This document shows, piece by piece, positions 30,260 through 38,853 of a stretch of DNA of 64,000 bases; position 1 is the first letter of the stretch, and each line of letters starts with the position of its first letter. Source of the DNA: Betaproteobacteria bacterium (GTDB taxonomy: Bacteria > Pseudomonadota > Gammaproteobacteria > Burkholderiales > Usitatibacteraceae). The stretch lies in NCBI GenBank assembly GCA_016708825.1, contig JADJEZ010000002.1, positions 266,401 to 330,400 of the forward strand, written 5' to 3'. The notes under the pieces were generated by a model. It saw only the letters and a program-made list of their open reading frames with translations. It was not told the origin of the DNA and ran no database searches. The position numbers and the translations under genes are program-made.

Positions 30260-31152
30260 TGCTTCTTCCCCCACGCGATGTCGGCCGCGGCGCGCGACAT
30301 CTTGGCGCCCTCGTGGCCCACGCCCGGCACGTAGGAGAGTTCCCAGCCCAGCTTCACGCCGAGTGCCGCCGCCGCGCCCGAGGCCGCGCCGAAGAAGTTC
30401 TCGCCGCGCTCGACGCGCTGGGCACCCTGTTTCATCGCGCCTTCGCTGCGGTCGAGGTCCGGGGCGTCGGTCTTCGTGTCGGTCTCGCCGAGGAGCACGT
30501 AGACCTTGCGGGCGAGCGCGCCCCGCAGCTCCGCCTCGCCGGCCGGAGACTCGACGAACGAGTAGGGCCACCGCGCGGGCGTCTTGTCGGCGCGCCACTC
30601 CGGCATCATGTACCAGCCGGCGTTGGCGACGATCGCCGCCGAGGCGCGGTTCTGCGGCAGGAGGAAGAGCATCCGGTGCACGAACTGCGCGCCCGCCGAG
30701 TGCCCGAAGATGCGGTAGTCCTTCTGGCCGTCGCGCATCTCGTCGAAGAGGTGCTCGATCACCGAGTAGGCCCACTGCTCGCGGTTCGGGTTGCCGGCGA
30801 CGTCGCCCAGGTTGTAGGAGGCCGCCTTCGGCCACTGGCGCTCCGCGAATTCGGGGGCGATGACGAGGAAGCCGTGGCGGTCCGCCGCGAGTTCCCAGTA
30901 GTCGCGGTAGGCGGAGGCGTTGCGCTTCATGCCGTGCAGCACGAAGAGCATCGGGCAGGTGGAATCGCACTGCCGCGGCCGGTAGGTGTAGACGCGCACC
31001 GGCCGGTCCTCGTGGCCGCGCTTGTCGTTGAATACGAAGCTCCACTTGCCCGACGGCACGGGCGTGGCCGCCTGCGCCGGCAGCAACGTCGCCAGCCCCG
31101 CGAGCAGCACGCCCAGGATCTTCACGGCAGACCGGATTCCCATCGCTTTCAT
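30256..31152 (-). CDS. Secreted alpha/beta-hydrolase (PHB depolymerase/feruloyl-esterase-like)
   Basis: A 298-residue protein with a signal peptide (GVLLAGLATLLPAQA, then cleavage). The hydrolase core has an oxyanion region LFVLHGMKRNASAYRDYW, the nucleophile elbow YRIFGHSAGAQF (Ser in G-H-S-A-G), a late Asp in GETDTKTDAPDLD and a His in YVPGVGHEGAKM. The fold resembles the esterase family that includes extracellular polyhydroxybutyrate depolymerases, but the substrate is not known. The ATG overlaps the trpS stop, and the stop overlaps the scpA GTG, so it lies between them in one tightly packed operon. Confidence 0.75.
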   Translation of the reverse strand: MKAMGIRSAVKILGVLLAGLATLLPAQAATPVPSGKWSFVFNDKRGHEDRPVRVYTYRPRQCDSTCPMLFVLHGMKRNASAYRDYWELAADRHGFLVIAPEFAERQWPKAASYNLGDVAGNPNREQWAYSVIEHLFDEMRDGQKDYRIFGHSAGAQFVHRMLFLLPQNRASAAIVANAGWYMMPEWRADKTPARWPYSFVESPAGEAELRGALARKVYVLLGETDTKTDAPDLDRSEGAMKQGAQRVERGENFFGAASGAAAALGVKLGWELSYVPGVGHEGAKMSRAAADIAWGKKQ

Positions 31153-32393
31153 CGGAGTTGCCTCGCTTCTCGCCGCCATGGCGCCCAGCTGTAATCGAGG
31201 CCCATGGCCTCGCGCACGTCCCGCATCGTCTCGTCCGCGAGGTCGGAAGCCTTCTCGCACCCGTCCTGGATGATCGAGCGCACGAGCGTCGGATCCTCCT
31301 CGTAGCCCGCCGCGCGCTCGCGGATGGGCTTCAGCTCCGCGTTCACCGCGTCGATCACCGGCTGCTTGCATTCGAGGCAGCCGATGCCCGCGCTGGTGCA
31401 GCCCTCGACCACCCAGTCGCGCGTTTCCTGGTTCGAGTACACCAGGTGCAGGTTCCACACCGGGCACTTGCCGGGGTCACCCGGGTCCGTGCGGCGGACG
31501 CGCGCCGGGTCCGTGGGCATCGTGCGCACCTTCTTCGAGACCTCGTCGGGCTTGTCGCGCAGCAGGATGGCGTTGCCGTAGCTCTTGCTCATCTTCTGCC
31601 CGTCGAGGCCGAGCAGCTTCGGCGTGGCCGTGAGGAGCGCCTCGGGTTCCGAGAGGATCATCCGCCCGCCGCCCTCGATGTAGCCGAAGAGCCGCTCCTT
31701 GTCGCCGAGCGCGAGGTTCTGCACGTCGTCGACCAGCTCGCGCGCCTGTTCGAGCGCCTCCTCGTCGCCCTGCTCCTGGAAGCGCGTGCGCAGCTCCCGG
31801 TAGAGCTTCGCCTTCTTCGGGCCCATCTTCTTCACCGCCGCTTCCGCCTTCTGCTCGAAGCCCTTCTCGCGGCCGAAGAGGTGGTTGAAGCGCCGCGCGA
31901 TCTCGCGCGTGAGTTCCACGTGGGAGACCTGGTCCTCGCCCACGGGCACGCCGGTGGCCCGGTAGATGAGGATGTCGGCCGCCTGCATGAGCGGGTAGCC
32001 CAGGAAGCCGTAGGTGGTGAGGTCGCGGCCGTGCTCGGCGTGCCGGTCTACGGAGTCCTTGTAGGTGGGCACGCGCTCGAGCCACGAGAGCGGCGTGAAG
32101 AAGGACATGAGGAGCGTGAGTTCCGCGTGCTGCGGCACCTTCGACTGCACGAAGAGCGTCGCCCGGGAGGGGTCGATGCCCGCGGCGAGCCAGTCGATGA
32201 ACATGTCCCACACCGTCTCCTCGATCACCGACGGGTCCTCGTAGTGCGAGGTGAGCGCGTGCCAGTCCGCCGCGAAGAAGAAGCACGGGTGCTCGTTCTG
32301 CAGCCGCACCCAGTTCTTGAGCGCGCCGTGGTAGTGGCCGAGGTGCATGGCCCCCGTGGGGCGCATGCCGGAAAGGACACGATCCTGGAACAT
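31149..32393 (-). CDS. trpS: Tryptophanyl-tRNA synthetase
   Basis: The class I synthetase charges tRNA(Trp). Its HIGH-type motif is TGAMHLGHYHGAL and its KMSKS motif lies in GLDGQKMSKSYGNAI; the Trp-pocket region is YPLMQAADILIYRATGVPVG. At 414 residues it is longer than the 334-residue E. coli enzyme, in line with the longer betaproteobacterial form, which has an insert around residues 175-240 (KKMGPKKAKLYRELRTRF). It follows the M50 peptidase gene by 11 bases and overlaps the esterase start. Confidence 0.96.
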   Translation of the reverse strand: MFQDRVLSGMRPTGAMHLGHYHGALKNWVRLQNEHPCFFFAADWHALTSHYEDPSVIEETVWDMFIDWLAAGIDPSRATLFVQSKVPQHAELTLLMSFFTPLSWLERVPTYKDSVDRHAEHGRDLTTYGFLGYPLMQAADILIYRATGVPVGEDQVSHVELTREIARRFNHLFGREKGFEQKAEAAVKKMGPKKAKLYRELRTRFQEQGDEEALEQARELVDDVQNLALGDKERLFGYIEGGGRMILSEPEALLTATPKLLGLDGQKMSKSYGNAILLRDKPDEVSKKVRTMPTDPARVRRTDPGDPGKCPVWNLHLVYSNQETRDWVVEGCTSAGIGCLECKQPVIDAVNAELKPIRERAAGYEEDPTLVRSIIQDGCEKASDLADETMRDVREAMGLDYSWAPWRREARQLR

Positions 32394-32404
32394 GGTTCTT
32401 CTTC

Positions 32405-33052
32405 CTAGAAGCCGACGAGCGAGTAGAGGTTTTTCAGGAGCGCGCCCATCACCGGCCCGAGCATCCACCAGAGCGCGCCCGAGACGATGAGGATGATGAG
32501 GATCGGCATGCCGAAGGGCTCGAGCCGCGAGTACTGCCACGCGAGCCTGCCGGGAAGCACGCTCACGAGGATGCGGCCACCGTCGAGCGGCAGCAGGGGA
32601 AAGAGGTTCAGGACCGCGAGGCCCACGTTCACCTTGATGCCCGCGTCTGCCACGCGGATCCAGAACTCGAAGGCGATGCCCGAGCCGCCGGTCGCGAGGA
32701 GCGCCTTCGCCACCAGCACCCACGCGAGCGCCATGGCGAGGTTCGCGGCGGGGCCCGCGGCCGCCACCCAGAGCATGTCGCGCTTCGGGTCGCGCAGGTT
32801 CTCGAAGTTCACCGGCACCGGCTTCGCCCACCCGAAGAGGAAGCCGGTGAAGGCGGTGAGGATCGGCACGACGACGGTGCCGATGGGATCGATGTGCTTG
32901 GCCGGGTTCAGGCTCGTGCGCCCGAGCATCCAGGCGGTCTTGTCGCCGAAGTACATCGCGGCGTAGGCGTGCCCGGCCTCGTGCAGGGTGATCGCGAACA
33001 CCGCGGGGATCGCGTAGATCGCGATGGTGACGATGATGCCCTGGATGTCCAT
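32405..33052 (-). CDS. Site-2-protease-family (M50) membrane metallopeptidase
   Basis: A 215-residue protein with about six hydrophobic helices. The zinc motif is in AITLHEAGHAYAAMYFGD (HEAGH) and the third ligand in NLFPLLPLDGGRILVSVLP (the N-x-x-P-x-x-P-L-D-G-G form). It would cleave membrane-spanning substrates within the bilayer. No PDZ domain is present, so it belongs to the compact type usually found next to trpS in betaproteobacteria. The ATG at 33052 is preferred over an in-frame TTG one codon earlier. Its substrate is unknown. Confidence 0.9.
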   Translation of the reverse strand: MDIQGIIVTIAIYAIPAVFAITLHEAGHAYAAMYFGDKTAWMLGRTSLNPAKHIDPIGTVVVPILTAFTGFLFGWAKPVPVNFENLRDPKRDMLWVAAAGPAANLAMALAWVLVAKALLATGGSGIAFEFWIRVADAGIKVNVGLAVLNLFPLLPLDGGRILVSVLPGRLAWQYSRLEPFGMPILIILIVSGALWWMLGPVMGALLKNLYSLVGF

Positions 33053-33056
33053 CAAG

Positions 33057-33094
33057 GGCCCTTACCCGAACCCTCTCCCGGGGGAGAGGGGCGG
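33057..33094. repeat. Intergenic palindromic repeat (CCCTCTCCCGGGGGAGAGGG type)
   Basis: A perfect palindrome at 33071-33090 (ccctctcccgggggagaggg) is preceded by gggcccttacccgaa. Elements of the form CCCTnACCC-nAACCCTCTCCC-loop-GGGAGAGGG are widely scattered in proteobacterial intergenic DNA. It lies between the YciO-like gene and the M50 gene and could also act as a transcript hairpin. Confidence 0.6.
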
Positions 33095-33125
33095 ATCGCG
33101 TGAAGCGTTTTCGCGGGCGCCGGCA

Positions 33126-33764
33126 TCAATGCAGCGCCTCCTTCACGAACCCGAAGGGGCGGATGTCGCCCTTGCCTTCGCGCAGGAGCACGGGCGCGTC
33201 TCCCGAGATGTCGATCACGGTCGTGACATCCAGCCCGCAGGAGCCGGCATCGATGATGGCGTCGAGCTGGTGGTCGAGGTACGCGCGGATCTCCTCGGCG
33301 TCGTTCAGCGCCACGCCGTGGTCCGGCAGGATGAGCGTGGACGACAGGAGCGGCTCGCCCAGCTCCGCGAGGAGCGCGAGCGGCACCGTGTGATCCGGAA
33401 TGCGCACGCCGATCGTGCGCCGCGGATGCAGCAGGCGCCGCGGCACGTCCTTCGATGCCCGCAGGATGAAGGTGTAGTTGCCGGGCGTGTTCGCCTTGAT
33501 GAGCCGGTACTGGATGTTGTCCACCTTCGCGAATTGACCCACCTCGGAGAGATCGCGGCACATGAGCGTGAGGTGGTGTCGCTCGTCCACGTTGCGGATG
33601 CGGCGGATGCGCTCCATCGCGGCCTTGTCCCCGATGTGGCAGCCGAGCGCGTAGCAGGAGTCCGTCGGGTAGGCGACAACGCCACCCGCGCGGATGATCT
33701 CCACGGCCGCCTTGATCGAGCGCGGCTGCGGGTTCTCCGGATGCACCGAGAAGAATTCCGACAT
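33126..33764 (-). CDS. Sua5/YciO/YrdC-family protein (YciO-like)
   Basis: The 212-residue product has the family's nucleotide and RNA-binding features: IIRAGGVVAYPTDSCYALGC near the N-terminus, HHLTLMCRDLSEVGQFA, and GEPLLSSTLILP. The family includes threonylcarbamoyl-AMP synthases that make the t6A precursor. YciO members share the fold, but their in vivo role is less certain, and the PTDSCYALGC form with LMCRDLSE is YciO-like. It sits between the PHP phosphatase and M50 genes on the same strand, a conserved betaproteobacterial group with trpS. Confidence 0.85.
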   Translation of the reverse strand: MSEFFSVHPENPQPRSIKAAVEIIRAGGVVAYPTDSCYALGCHIGDKAAMERIRRIRNVDERHHLTLMCRDLSEVGQFAKVDNIQYRLIKANTPGNYTFILRASKDVPRRLLHPRRTIGVRIPDHTVPLALLAELGEPLLSSTLILPDHGVALNDAEEIRAYLDHQLDAIIDAGSCGLDVTTVIDISGDAPVLLREGKGDIRPFGFVKEALH

Positions 33765-33903
33765 TCCTGGCGTGGAGTTGCGCGTTGCCCGCCGGTCACG
33801 CCGCGGGCATGCGTCTTTCCGTTCCTCTTTCGCTTGGTTACCGGCGCGCCGGGTCCAGTCTTCGGCGCGGGCTCACCGCCACCCTCCTGATCGGCGGTAT
33901 CGG

Positions 33904-34754
33904 CTAGTGCGCCCCTACCCGTCCACGGAGCGGGCGGGTCGCGAATCGGGTCACGGGCACAGCGGGCCGGCACCCCCCGGCTCCACCGGGCTTTCGCCCG
34001 GCCCGTGGAAATCGGAGCCGCGGGAGGCGAGGAAACCGTACTCCTCGGCCACGCGGCGCCAGGTGGCGTATTCCTCGGGGCGGTGACTGCCTGTCACCAC
34101 CTCTATCGCCTCGCCACCGAGACGCTTGAATTCTTCCAGCAGGGTCGCACGCCCGAGGGGCTTGAGTCCATAGCGACCGGGGTGTGCGAGCACTGCGACA
34201 CCCCCCGCGCCCACGATCCATCCCACGGCATCCTCGAGCCCCGCCCAGCGGTGGTGCACGAACGCGGGCTTGCCCTTGCCCAGATACTTGTCGAAGGCGT
34301 GCTGCGTGTTCCTCACCGCACCGGACTCCGCCAGGTGCCTCGCGAAATGCGTGCGGCTCAGGCGCTGCTCGCTCCCCGCCAGCGCCAGCGCCGCCTCGAG
34401 GTGCCCGGGATGGCCCCAGGTCCGCGAGCTGTCGGCCATCCGGGTCGCCCTGCCCAGCCGCCCGTCGCGTACCGACTGCAATCCCCCGGCCAGCGAGGCG
34501 TCCGCCGGGTCGATCCCGAGGCCCACCACGTGGACCGTCGTCTCGCCCCAGCTCACCGAAATCTCCACGCCTTCCACCAGGCGCACACCGCATTTCCGGG
34601 CGGCGGCGGCGGCCTCCTCGAGGCCGTCGACCGTGTCGTGGTCCGTAAGCGCTATGGCGTGTACCCCGTGACGCGCACCCAGTTCCACCAACTGCGAGGG
34701 CGACAGAAGCCCATCCGAGGCGGTCGAATGGTTGTGCAGGTCGAAATTGTCCAA
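33904..34754 (-). CDS. PHP-domain phosphatase, RNase AM/YciV-like (probable frameshift near the end)
   Basis: PHP-domain metal motifs are FDLHNHSTASDGLL at the start, ALTDHDTVDGLEEA, LVEGVEISVSW, VAVLAHPGRYGLK and ASRGSDFHGPGESPVE. These match the 3',5'-nucleoside bisphosphate phosphatase/5'-3' exonuclease (YciV, RNase AM) group, which hydrolyses pAp and short RNA 5' ends. The frame stops just after the last motif, but a C-run at about 33969-33976 lies there. Reading one base off gives VPVTRFATRPLRGRVGAH and a stop at 33904, closer to normal length. The start codon appears to be TTG at 34754. Confidence 0.85.
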
Positions 34755-34868
34755 ACGGGGCGGGGGTTTGAGGAAGCAATTGAAATTATAGCAGAATTCG
34801 CCCTTTGCCTCCCCCCGGCGACATCCGGTCGCGCCGGGCCGGCGAAGACCAGAAGAGATATTTTATTC

Positions 34869-35586
34869 ATGGAAATCAAGAAGATCGCGTCGGCCGACGG
34901 CCCGAACCGACGCACTGCTCGGCCGGCTGCCCGGCTTTCGCGCGCGCGCCCGCGACGCCGGCGCCGATCTCGCCGTCCGGGTCGAGCGGACCCAGCGCGG
35001 GCTCGAGACGCTCCGGGCCGTGGAGCGGGATCGCCGCGGACCGGGGCGAGTCGCGGTGGAGGGCGTGGATGCCCTGGTCTCGGCCATCGTCACCGATCTG
35101 GCCCATGTGGAAGCGGCGGCGCAGCGCGCAGCGAACGCCGCGCTCCTCGCCGACGTCGCGGAGTTCCTCCTCGGCGTGGCCTTCTGGGCGATGCGGCACG
35201 AGGTCGCCCTCGAGCCGGTGGAGCCGGTGGTGAACGCGCTGGCCCGCCGCGCGAATGCCGCGCGCAACCGGCAGGAACTCGCCGCCGTCTTCGGACTCAC
35301 GCAAGGCGTCCTCGCCCACGTGGGCCCGCGCCTCGCCCCGGACCTGGAGCGATCCAACCCCGAGCGGCCCTGGCGCGTCCTGCACGCCAACCTGGCCATC
35401 ACGGCCATCCGGACCGAGGACCCGGCGCTCATGGATTTCGCCTTCGACGCCCTGGACGGCGCCCTGCCCGACGAGCGCGCCGGCTTCTACGCCGAGGCCC
35501 TGGCCCTGGCGCTTGCCCCCGGCGTGGCACCCGAGGTCAGGGAACGGATCGAGGCCCGGCACCTCAAATGGACAGCCGCCCGCTGA
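34869..35586 (+). CDS. Conserved-looking hypothetical protein (one probable frameshift)
   Basis: An ATG at 34869 behind agaagaga gives MEIKKIASADGPNRR. After about 34912 the sense frame becomes the next one (LLGRLPGFRARARDAGADLA, then VEGVDALVSAIVTDLAHVEA) and ends at 35586, for about 239 codons. The sequence is mostly helical and Ala-rich, with no signal peptide, membrane helix or catalytic motif that I recognise. It stands divergent to the PHP gene and upstream of yciB. Even codon bias across both frames supports a real gene with one missing base. The function is unknown. Confidence 0.6.
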
Positions 35587-35630
35587 ATGGGCGAAAATAG
35601 CCGATTGATTATGCGAGGCTTTTGCGTCTC

Positions 35631-36191
35631 TTGAAGCTGCTGTTCGACCTTTTCCCGGTCATCCTCTTCTTCGTCGCCTTCAAGCTCCAGGGCATCTACT
35701 TCGCCACCGGGGTCGCCATCGCCGCGACCATTTTCCAGGTGGGCTGGGTGCTCGCCCGGCGCCGGAAGGTCTCCAACATGCAGTGGATGAGCCTCGTGAT
35801 CATCGTGCTCTTCGGCGGGGCCACGCTGCTGCTGCGCGACGAGACCTTCATCAAGTGGAAGCCCTCGGTGCTCTACTGGCTCGCCGGCGCGGTCTTCCTG
35901 GGCGGCCTCGCGTTCCGCACGAACCTCGTGAAGGCGGTGATGTCCGAGGGGATCACGATGCCCGAGCACGCGTGGACGAAGCTCTGCGTGGCGTGGGGCG
36001 CCTTCTTCCTCTTCAAGGGGACGCTCAACCTCTGGGTGGCCTACACCTTCGACACCGACACCTGGGTCAACTTCAAGCTCTTCGGCGGCATGGGCCTCAT
36101 GCTCCTCTTCGTCATCGCGCAGGCGTTCTGGATCTCGAAGTACCTGCCGGACGAGGACCCGAAGCCCGCCGCCGGCTCGCCGAAACCCTAG
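35631..36191 (+). CDS. yciB: Inner-membrane-spanning protein YciB (septation protein A)
   Basis: A membrane protein of about 187 residues with five or six helices. The start [20 protein letters not shown] and the later [17 protein letters not shown] and [20 protein letters not shown] are hallmarks of YciB/IspA-Z. It influences envelope integrity and septation through contacts with elongation and division proteins. There is no ATG in frame. The TTG at 35631 gives the family-typical MKLLFDLFP start; another TTG at 35622 would add three residues. An ATG at 35611 is out of frame by one base, so a missing base there is possible. It leads the yciB-yciI-bolA-ppiC block. Confidence 0.9.
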   Translation: MKLLFDLFPVILFFVAFKLQGIYFATGVAIAATIFQVGWVLARRRKVSNMQWMSLVIIVLFGGATLLLRDETFIKWKPSVLYWLAGAVFLGGLAFRTNLVKAVMSEGITMPEHAWTKLCVAWGAFFLFKGTLNLWVAYTFDTDTWVNFKLFGGMGLMLLFVIAQAFWISKYLPDEDPKPAAGSPKP

Positions 36192-36223
36192 GGGTCGCGG
36201 CAATACCGTCCAACAGGATCGCC

Positions 36224-36523
36224 ATGCTCTACGCCATCATCGCCGAGGACGTTCCCGGCTCCCTGGACAAGCGCCTCGCCTCGCGCCCGGCGCACGTGGA
36301 GCGCCTGAAGGCGCTCGTGGCCGAGGGACGCCTCGTCCTCGCGGGGCCGCACCCGCTCATCGACGCCGAAGACCCGGGGCCCGCGGGATTTTCCGGCTCG
36401 CTCATCGTCGCGGAATTCGCCTCGCGGGAACTCGCGATCGCCTGGGCGAGCGCGGACCCGTACGTGGCCGCCGGCGTCTACGGGAAGGTCACCGTGAAGC
36501 CATTCAAGAGGGCACTGCCGTGA
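36224..36523 (+). CDS. yciI: YciI-family protein
   Basis: A 99-residue ferredoxin-like protein with [20 protein letters not shown] at the start, the conserved His-Asp region RPAHVERL with [10 protein letters not shown], and the C-terminal [17 protein letters not shown]. The H-x-x-R and D-P-Y features define the YciI/YCII family, whose physiological reaction is not settled; related enzymes are dehalogenases or muconolactone isomerase-like. Its stop overlaps the bolA GTG, so the two are translationally coupled. Confidence 0.9.
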   Translation: MLYAIIAEDVPGSLDKRLASRPAHVERLKALVAEGRLVLAGPHPLIDAEDPGPAGFSGSLIVAEFASRELAIAWASADPYVAAGVYGKVTVKPFKRALP

Positions 36524-36774
36524 ACCTCGAAACCGCCATCCGCGAGCGCCTCGCCGTGCTCGCGCCCGAGAGCGTGGAACTCGTCGACGAGGAACACCTC
36601 CACATCGGCCACGGGGCCGACGGCGCGCACTGGCAGCTCACCATCGTTTCGGAAGCCTTCCGCGGGAAGCCCCCGCTGGCGAGGCATCGAATGGTTTATG
36701 AGGCCCTGGGCGACCTCATGAAACGCGACATCCATGCCCTGAGAATCGAGGCGTTCGCGCCCGAACAGTTTTGA
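36520..36774 (+). CDS. bolA: BolA-family protein
   Basis: An 84-residue BolA/IbaG-type protein. It has the class II KH-like fold with [16 protein letters not shown], then [20 protein letters not shown] and [20 protein letters not shown]. The invariant His in the RHRMVY segment can bind a 2Fe-2S cluster shared with a monothiol glutaredoxin. BolA proteins act in Fe-S trafficking and the stress response. The GTG start at 36520 overlaps the yciI stop; the peptidyl-prolyl isomerase gene follows after 20 bases. Confidence 0.93.
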   Translation: MNLETAIRERLAVLAPESVELVDEEHLHIGHGADGAHWQLTIVSEAFRGKPPLARHRMVYEALGDLMKRDIHALRIEAFAPEQF

Positions 36775-36794
36775 CCCCACGAAAAGGAACCTCC

Positions 36795-37610
36795 ATGCAT
36801 TGCACCCTGAAGACCCTCGCCGTCGCGCTCGTCGCGGGCACGTTCGCCATCGGCGCCGTGGCCCAGGACAAGGCTCCCAAGAAGGCCGCCGCCGGAAAGA
36901 TCGTCGTGAACGGCGTCACGATCCCCCAGTCGCGCCTCGACATGATGAACAAGGAGCTCTCCGCGAGCGGGCAGCCCGACACGGCCGAGCGCCAGAAGGC
37001 CGTGCGCGAGGAGCTCATCAACCGCGAGGTGCTCGTGCAGGCGGCGCAGAAGCGCGGTCTGGACAAGAGCAGCGAGGTGGCCGCGCAGATCGAAATGGCC
37101 CGCCAGGCCGTGCTCGTGCGCGCGCTCTTCGAGAGCGAGGTGAAGGCCAACCCGATCACCGACCTGGATCTGCAGAAGCAGTACGAGGACTTCAAGAAGT
37201 CCATGGGCGAGAACGAGTACAAGATCCGCCACATCCTCGTGGACAAGGAAGACGACGCGAAGGCGATCATCGCCGAGCTCGGCAAGGGCGGCGACTTCGC
37301 CAAGATCGCGAAGGACAAGTCGAAGGACCCCGGCTCCAAGGACAACGGCGGCGACCTCGACTGGGGCCCGTCCGCGCGCTACGTGAAGCCGTTCGCCGAC
37401 GCCGTGACGTCGATGAAGAAGGGCGCGCTCACCACCGCGCCGGTGAAGACCGACTTCGGCTACCACGTGATCCGGCTGGACGACGTGCGCCCCCTGAAGG
37501 TGCCCGGCTTCGACGAGCTGAAGGAGCAGTTCCGCCAGCGCGCCCAGCAGCAGCAGATCCAGAAGCTGGTGATGGACCTGCGCGGCAAGGCGAAGGTGGA
37601 GGAGCGCTAG
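36795..37610 (+). CDS. Periplasmic peptidyl-prolyl cis-trans isomerase, parvulin type
   Basis: A 271-residue secreted foldase with a signal peptide (LAVALVAGTFAIGAVAQ), an N-terminal SurA-like helical region (REELINREVLVQAAQKRGLD) and a parvulin domain. Parvulin features are YKIRHILVDKEDDAKAII, DFAKIAKDKSKDPGSKDNGG, DLDWGPSARYVKPFADAV and FGYHVIRLDDVRP. It would help outer-membrane or secreted proteins fold. An AAGGAAC site precedes the ATG, and a strong terminator follows the stop, closing the yciB-yciI-bolA unit. Confidence 0.93.
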   Translation: MHCTLKTLAVALVAGTFAIGAVAQDKAPKKAAAGKIVVNGVTIPQSRLDMMNKELSASGQPDTAERQKAVREELINREVLVQAAQKRGLDKSSEVAAQIEMARQAVLVRALFESEVKANPITDLDLQKQYEDFKKSMGENEYKIRHILVDKEDDAKAIIAELGKGGDFAKIAKDKSKDPGSKDNGGDLDWGPSARYVKPFADAVTSMKKGALTTAPVKTDFGYHVIRLDDVRPLKVPGFDELKEQFRQRAQQQQIQKLVMDLRGKAKVEER

Positions 37611-37634
37611 CCTCCCGCCATCCGTTTCGCGAGG

Positions 37635-37659
37635 AAGGGCGCCCGCGGGCGCCCTTTTT
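37635..37659 (+). terminator. Rho-independent terminator after the isomerase gene
   Basis: A perfect inverted repeat aagggcgcccg/cgggcgccctt is followed by a T-tract (ttttt). It begins 25 bases after the stop codon and is the clearest intrinsic terminator in the window. Confidence 0.9.
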
Positions 37660-37711
37660 CTTTCGCGCTATCATCGACGCGAAGCCCATCCGAAGCCACC
37701 GAAGGAAATCC

Positions 37712-38242
37712 ATGCCGACCTCGCTCGTGGTGACCGCCATCGGCCCCGATCGCCCGGGAATCGTGAACGCGCTCTCCGACACGGCGCAGCGCTTCGGCGC
37801 GAACTGGGCGGCGAGCCGCATGGCCAACCTCGCGGGCCAGTTCGCGGGGATGGTGCATTTCGAGGTGGGCGACGACAAGGCGGATGCCCTCGCCGAGGCG
37901 CTCGGCGCGCTCGAGTCCTCCGGGCTTCGCATCGTCATCGCGCGCAGCCAGCCGGGTGCGGCCACGCCCGCCCGCCGCCGGGTGCGGCTCGAACTCGTGG
38001 GCCACGACCGGCCGGGGATCGTCCGGGACCTGTCGGGCAACCTCGCCCAGCGCGGCGTGAGCATCGAGGAGCTGGAGACCGAGGTGGCGAGTGCCGCGAT
38101 GTCGGGAGAGCACCTCTTCAAGGTGCGGGCGCTGCTCGCGGTGCCCGCGGAACTGCCCAATGACGAGCTGCAGCGCGGGCTCGAGGCGCTCGCCAACGAG
38201 ATGATGGTCGACGTCGAGCTGGGCGAACCCGCCGACGGCTGA
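37712..38242 (+). CDS. GcvR-like protein with two ACT domains
   Basis: A 176-residue protein made of two ACT regulatory domains: LVVTAIGPDRPGIVNALSDT at the start and RLELVGHDRPGIVRDLSGNL in the middle. The paired G-x-D-R-P-G-I-V motifs are those of the glycine cleavage repressor GcvR, which works by binding a transcription factor and not DNA. No gcv genes are near, so the target here is unknown. It starts 50 bases after the terminator and so has its own promoter. Confidence 0.85.
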   Translation: MPTSLVVTAIGPDRPGIVNALSDTAQRFGANWAASRMANLAGQFAGMVHFEVGDDKADALAEALGALESSGLRIVIARSQPGAATPARRRVRLELVGHDRPGIVRDLSGNLAQRGVSIEELETEVASAAMSGEHLFKVRALLAVPAELPNDELQRGLEALANEMMVDVELGEPADG

Positions 38243-38342
38243 GTGCCGCGCAGCGGCCGTTAGCGCACACGTGCCGCTTGCGCCGGGCGGCTTTCATGGC
38301 GACCATTGCGGCTAGCGCACAAGCTGACGGAGGTCACACCCC

Positions 38343-38779
38343 ATGTACAAGCGAATCCTGCTCGCCTATGACGGCTCCCAGACGGGCCAGAAGGCATTGC
38401 TCGACTGCAGCGACATCGCGCAGTGGAACCAGTCGGAACTCTTCCTCGTCGCGGTGATGCCGTCGCCGGCGACGTTCATCGGGGCCGAGGGCGGCGTCTA
38501 CGACGCCGGCAGCGAGGAGCGCGACCGCCAGCAGTACCAGGGCATCCTCGACGAGGGCTGCGCCGGCTTTCGGAAGCCGGGCACAACGCCAACGGCGAGG
38601 TGGTGGTCGGCGACGCCGTCGACGAGATCGCGAAGTGCGCGAGCCGGATCTCCGCCGACCTGATCGTGGTCGGGCACCGCCACCTGGAGGGCTGGGCGGC
38701 TCGGTGGTGGAGAGGCTCCGTTTCCAAGGCGCTCATCGAGCATTCCCCCTGCAACGTGCTGGTCGTCATCACCCATTGA
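38343..38779 (+). CDS. Universal stress protein, UspA family (one apparent frameshift)
   Basis: The Usp fold is seen in two pieces: YKRILLAYDGSQTGQKALLD at the start and SADLIVVGHRHLEGWAARWW with SVSKALIEHSPCNVLVVI at the end, the latter holding the ATP-binding G-x2-H-x9-G-S-type loop. Near 38561 one base seems to be lost; in the next frame the sequence continues LRRLSEAGHNANGEVVVGDA. The corrected product is about 145 residues, normal for a single Usp domain. It has about 100 bases of leader behind the GcvR-like gene. Confidence 0.87.
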
Positions 38780-38853
38780 CCCTTTTGCCCGGCGGCGCCG
38801 TTTCATGACCTGAACCCCGCCATCCCGGCGGGGCAGCCCCGAAAGGAGCCGTC

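Noticed and set aside
38243..38342. Regulatory repeat from two tagcgcaca copies before the stress-protein gene
   Set aside because: Two 9-base copies in 100 bases are too little to separate from chance, and no known binding motif matches.
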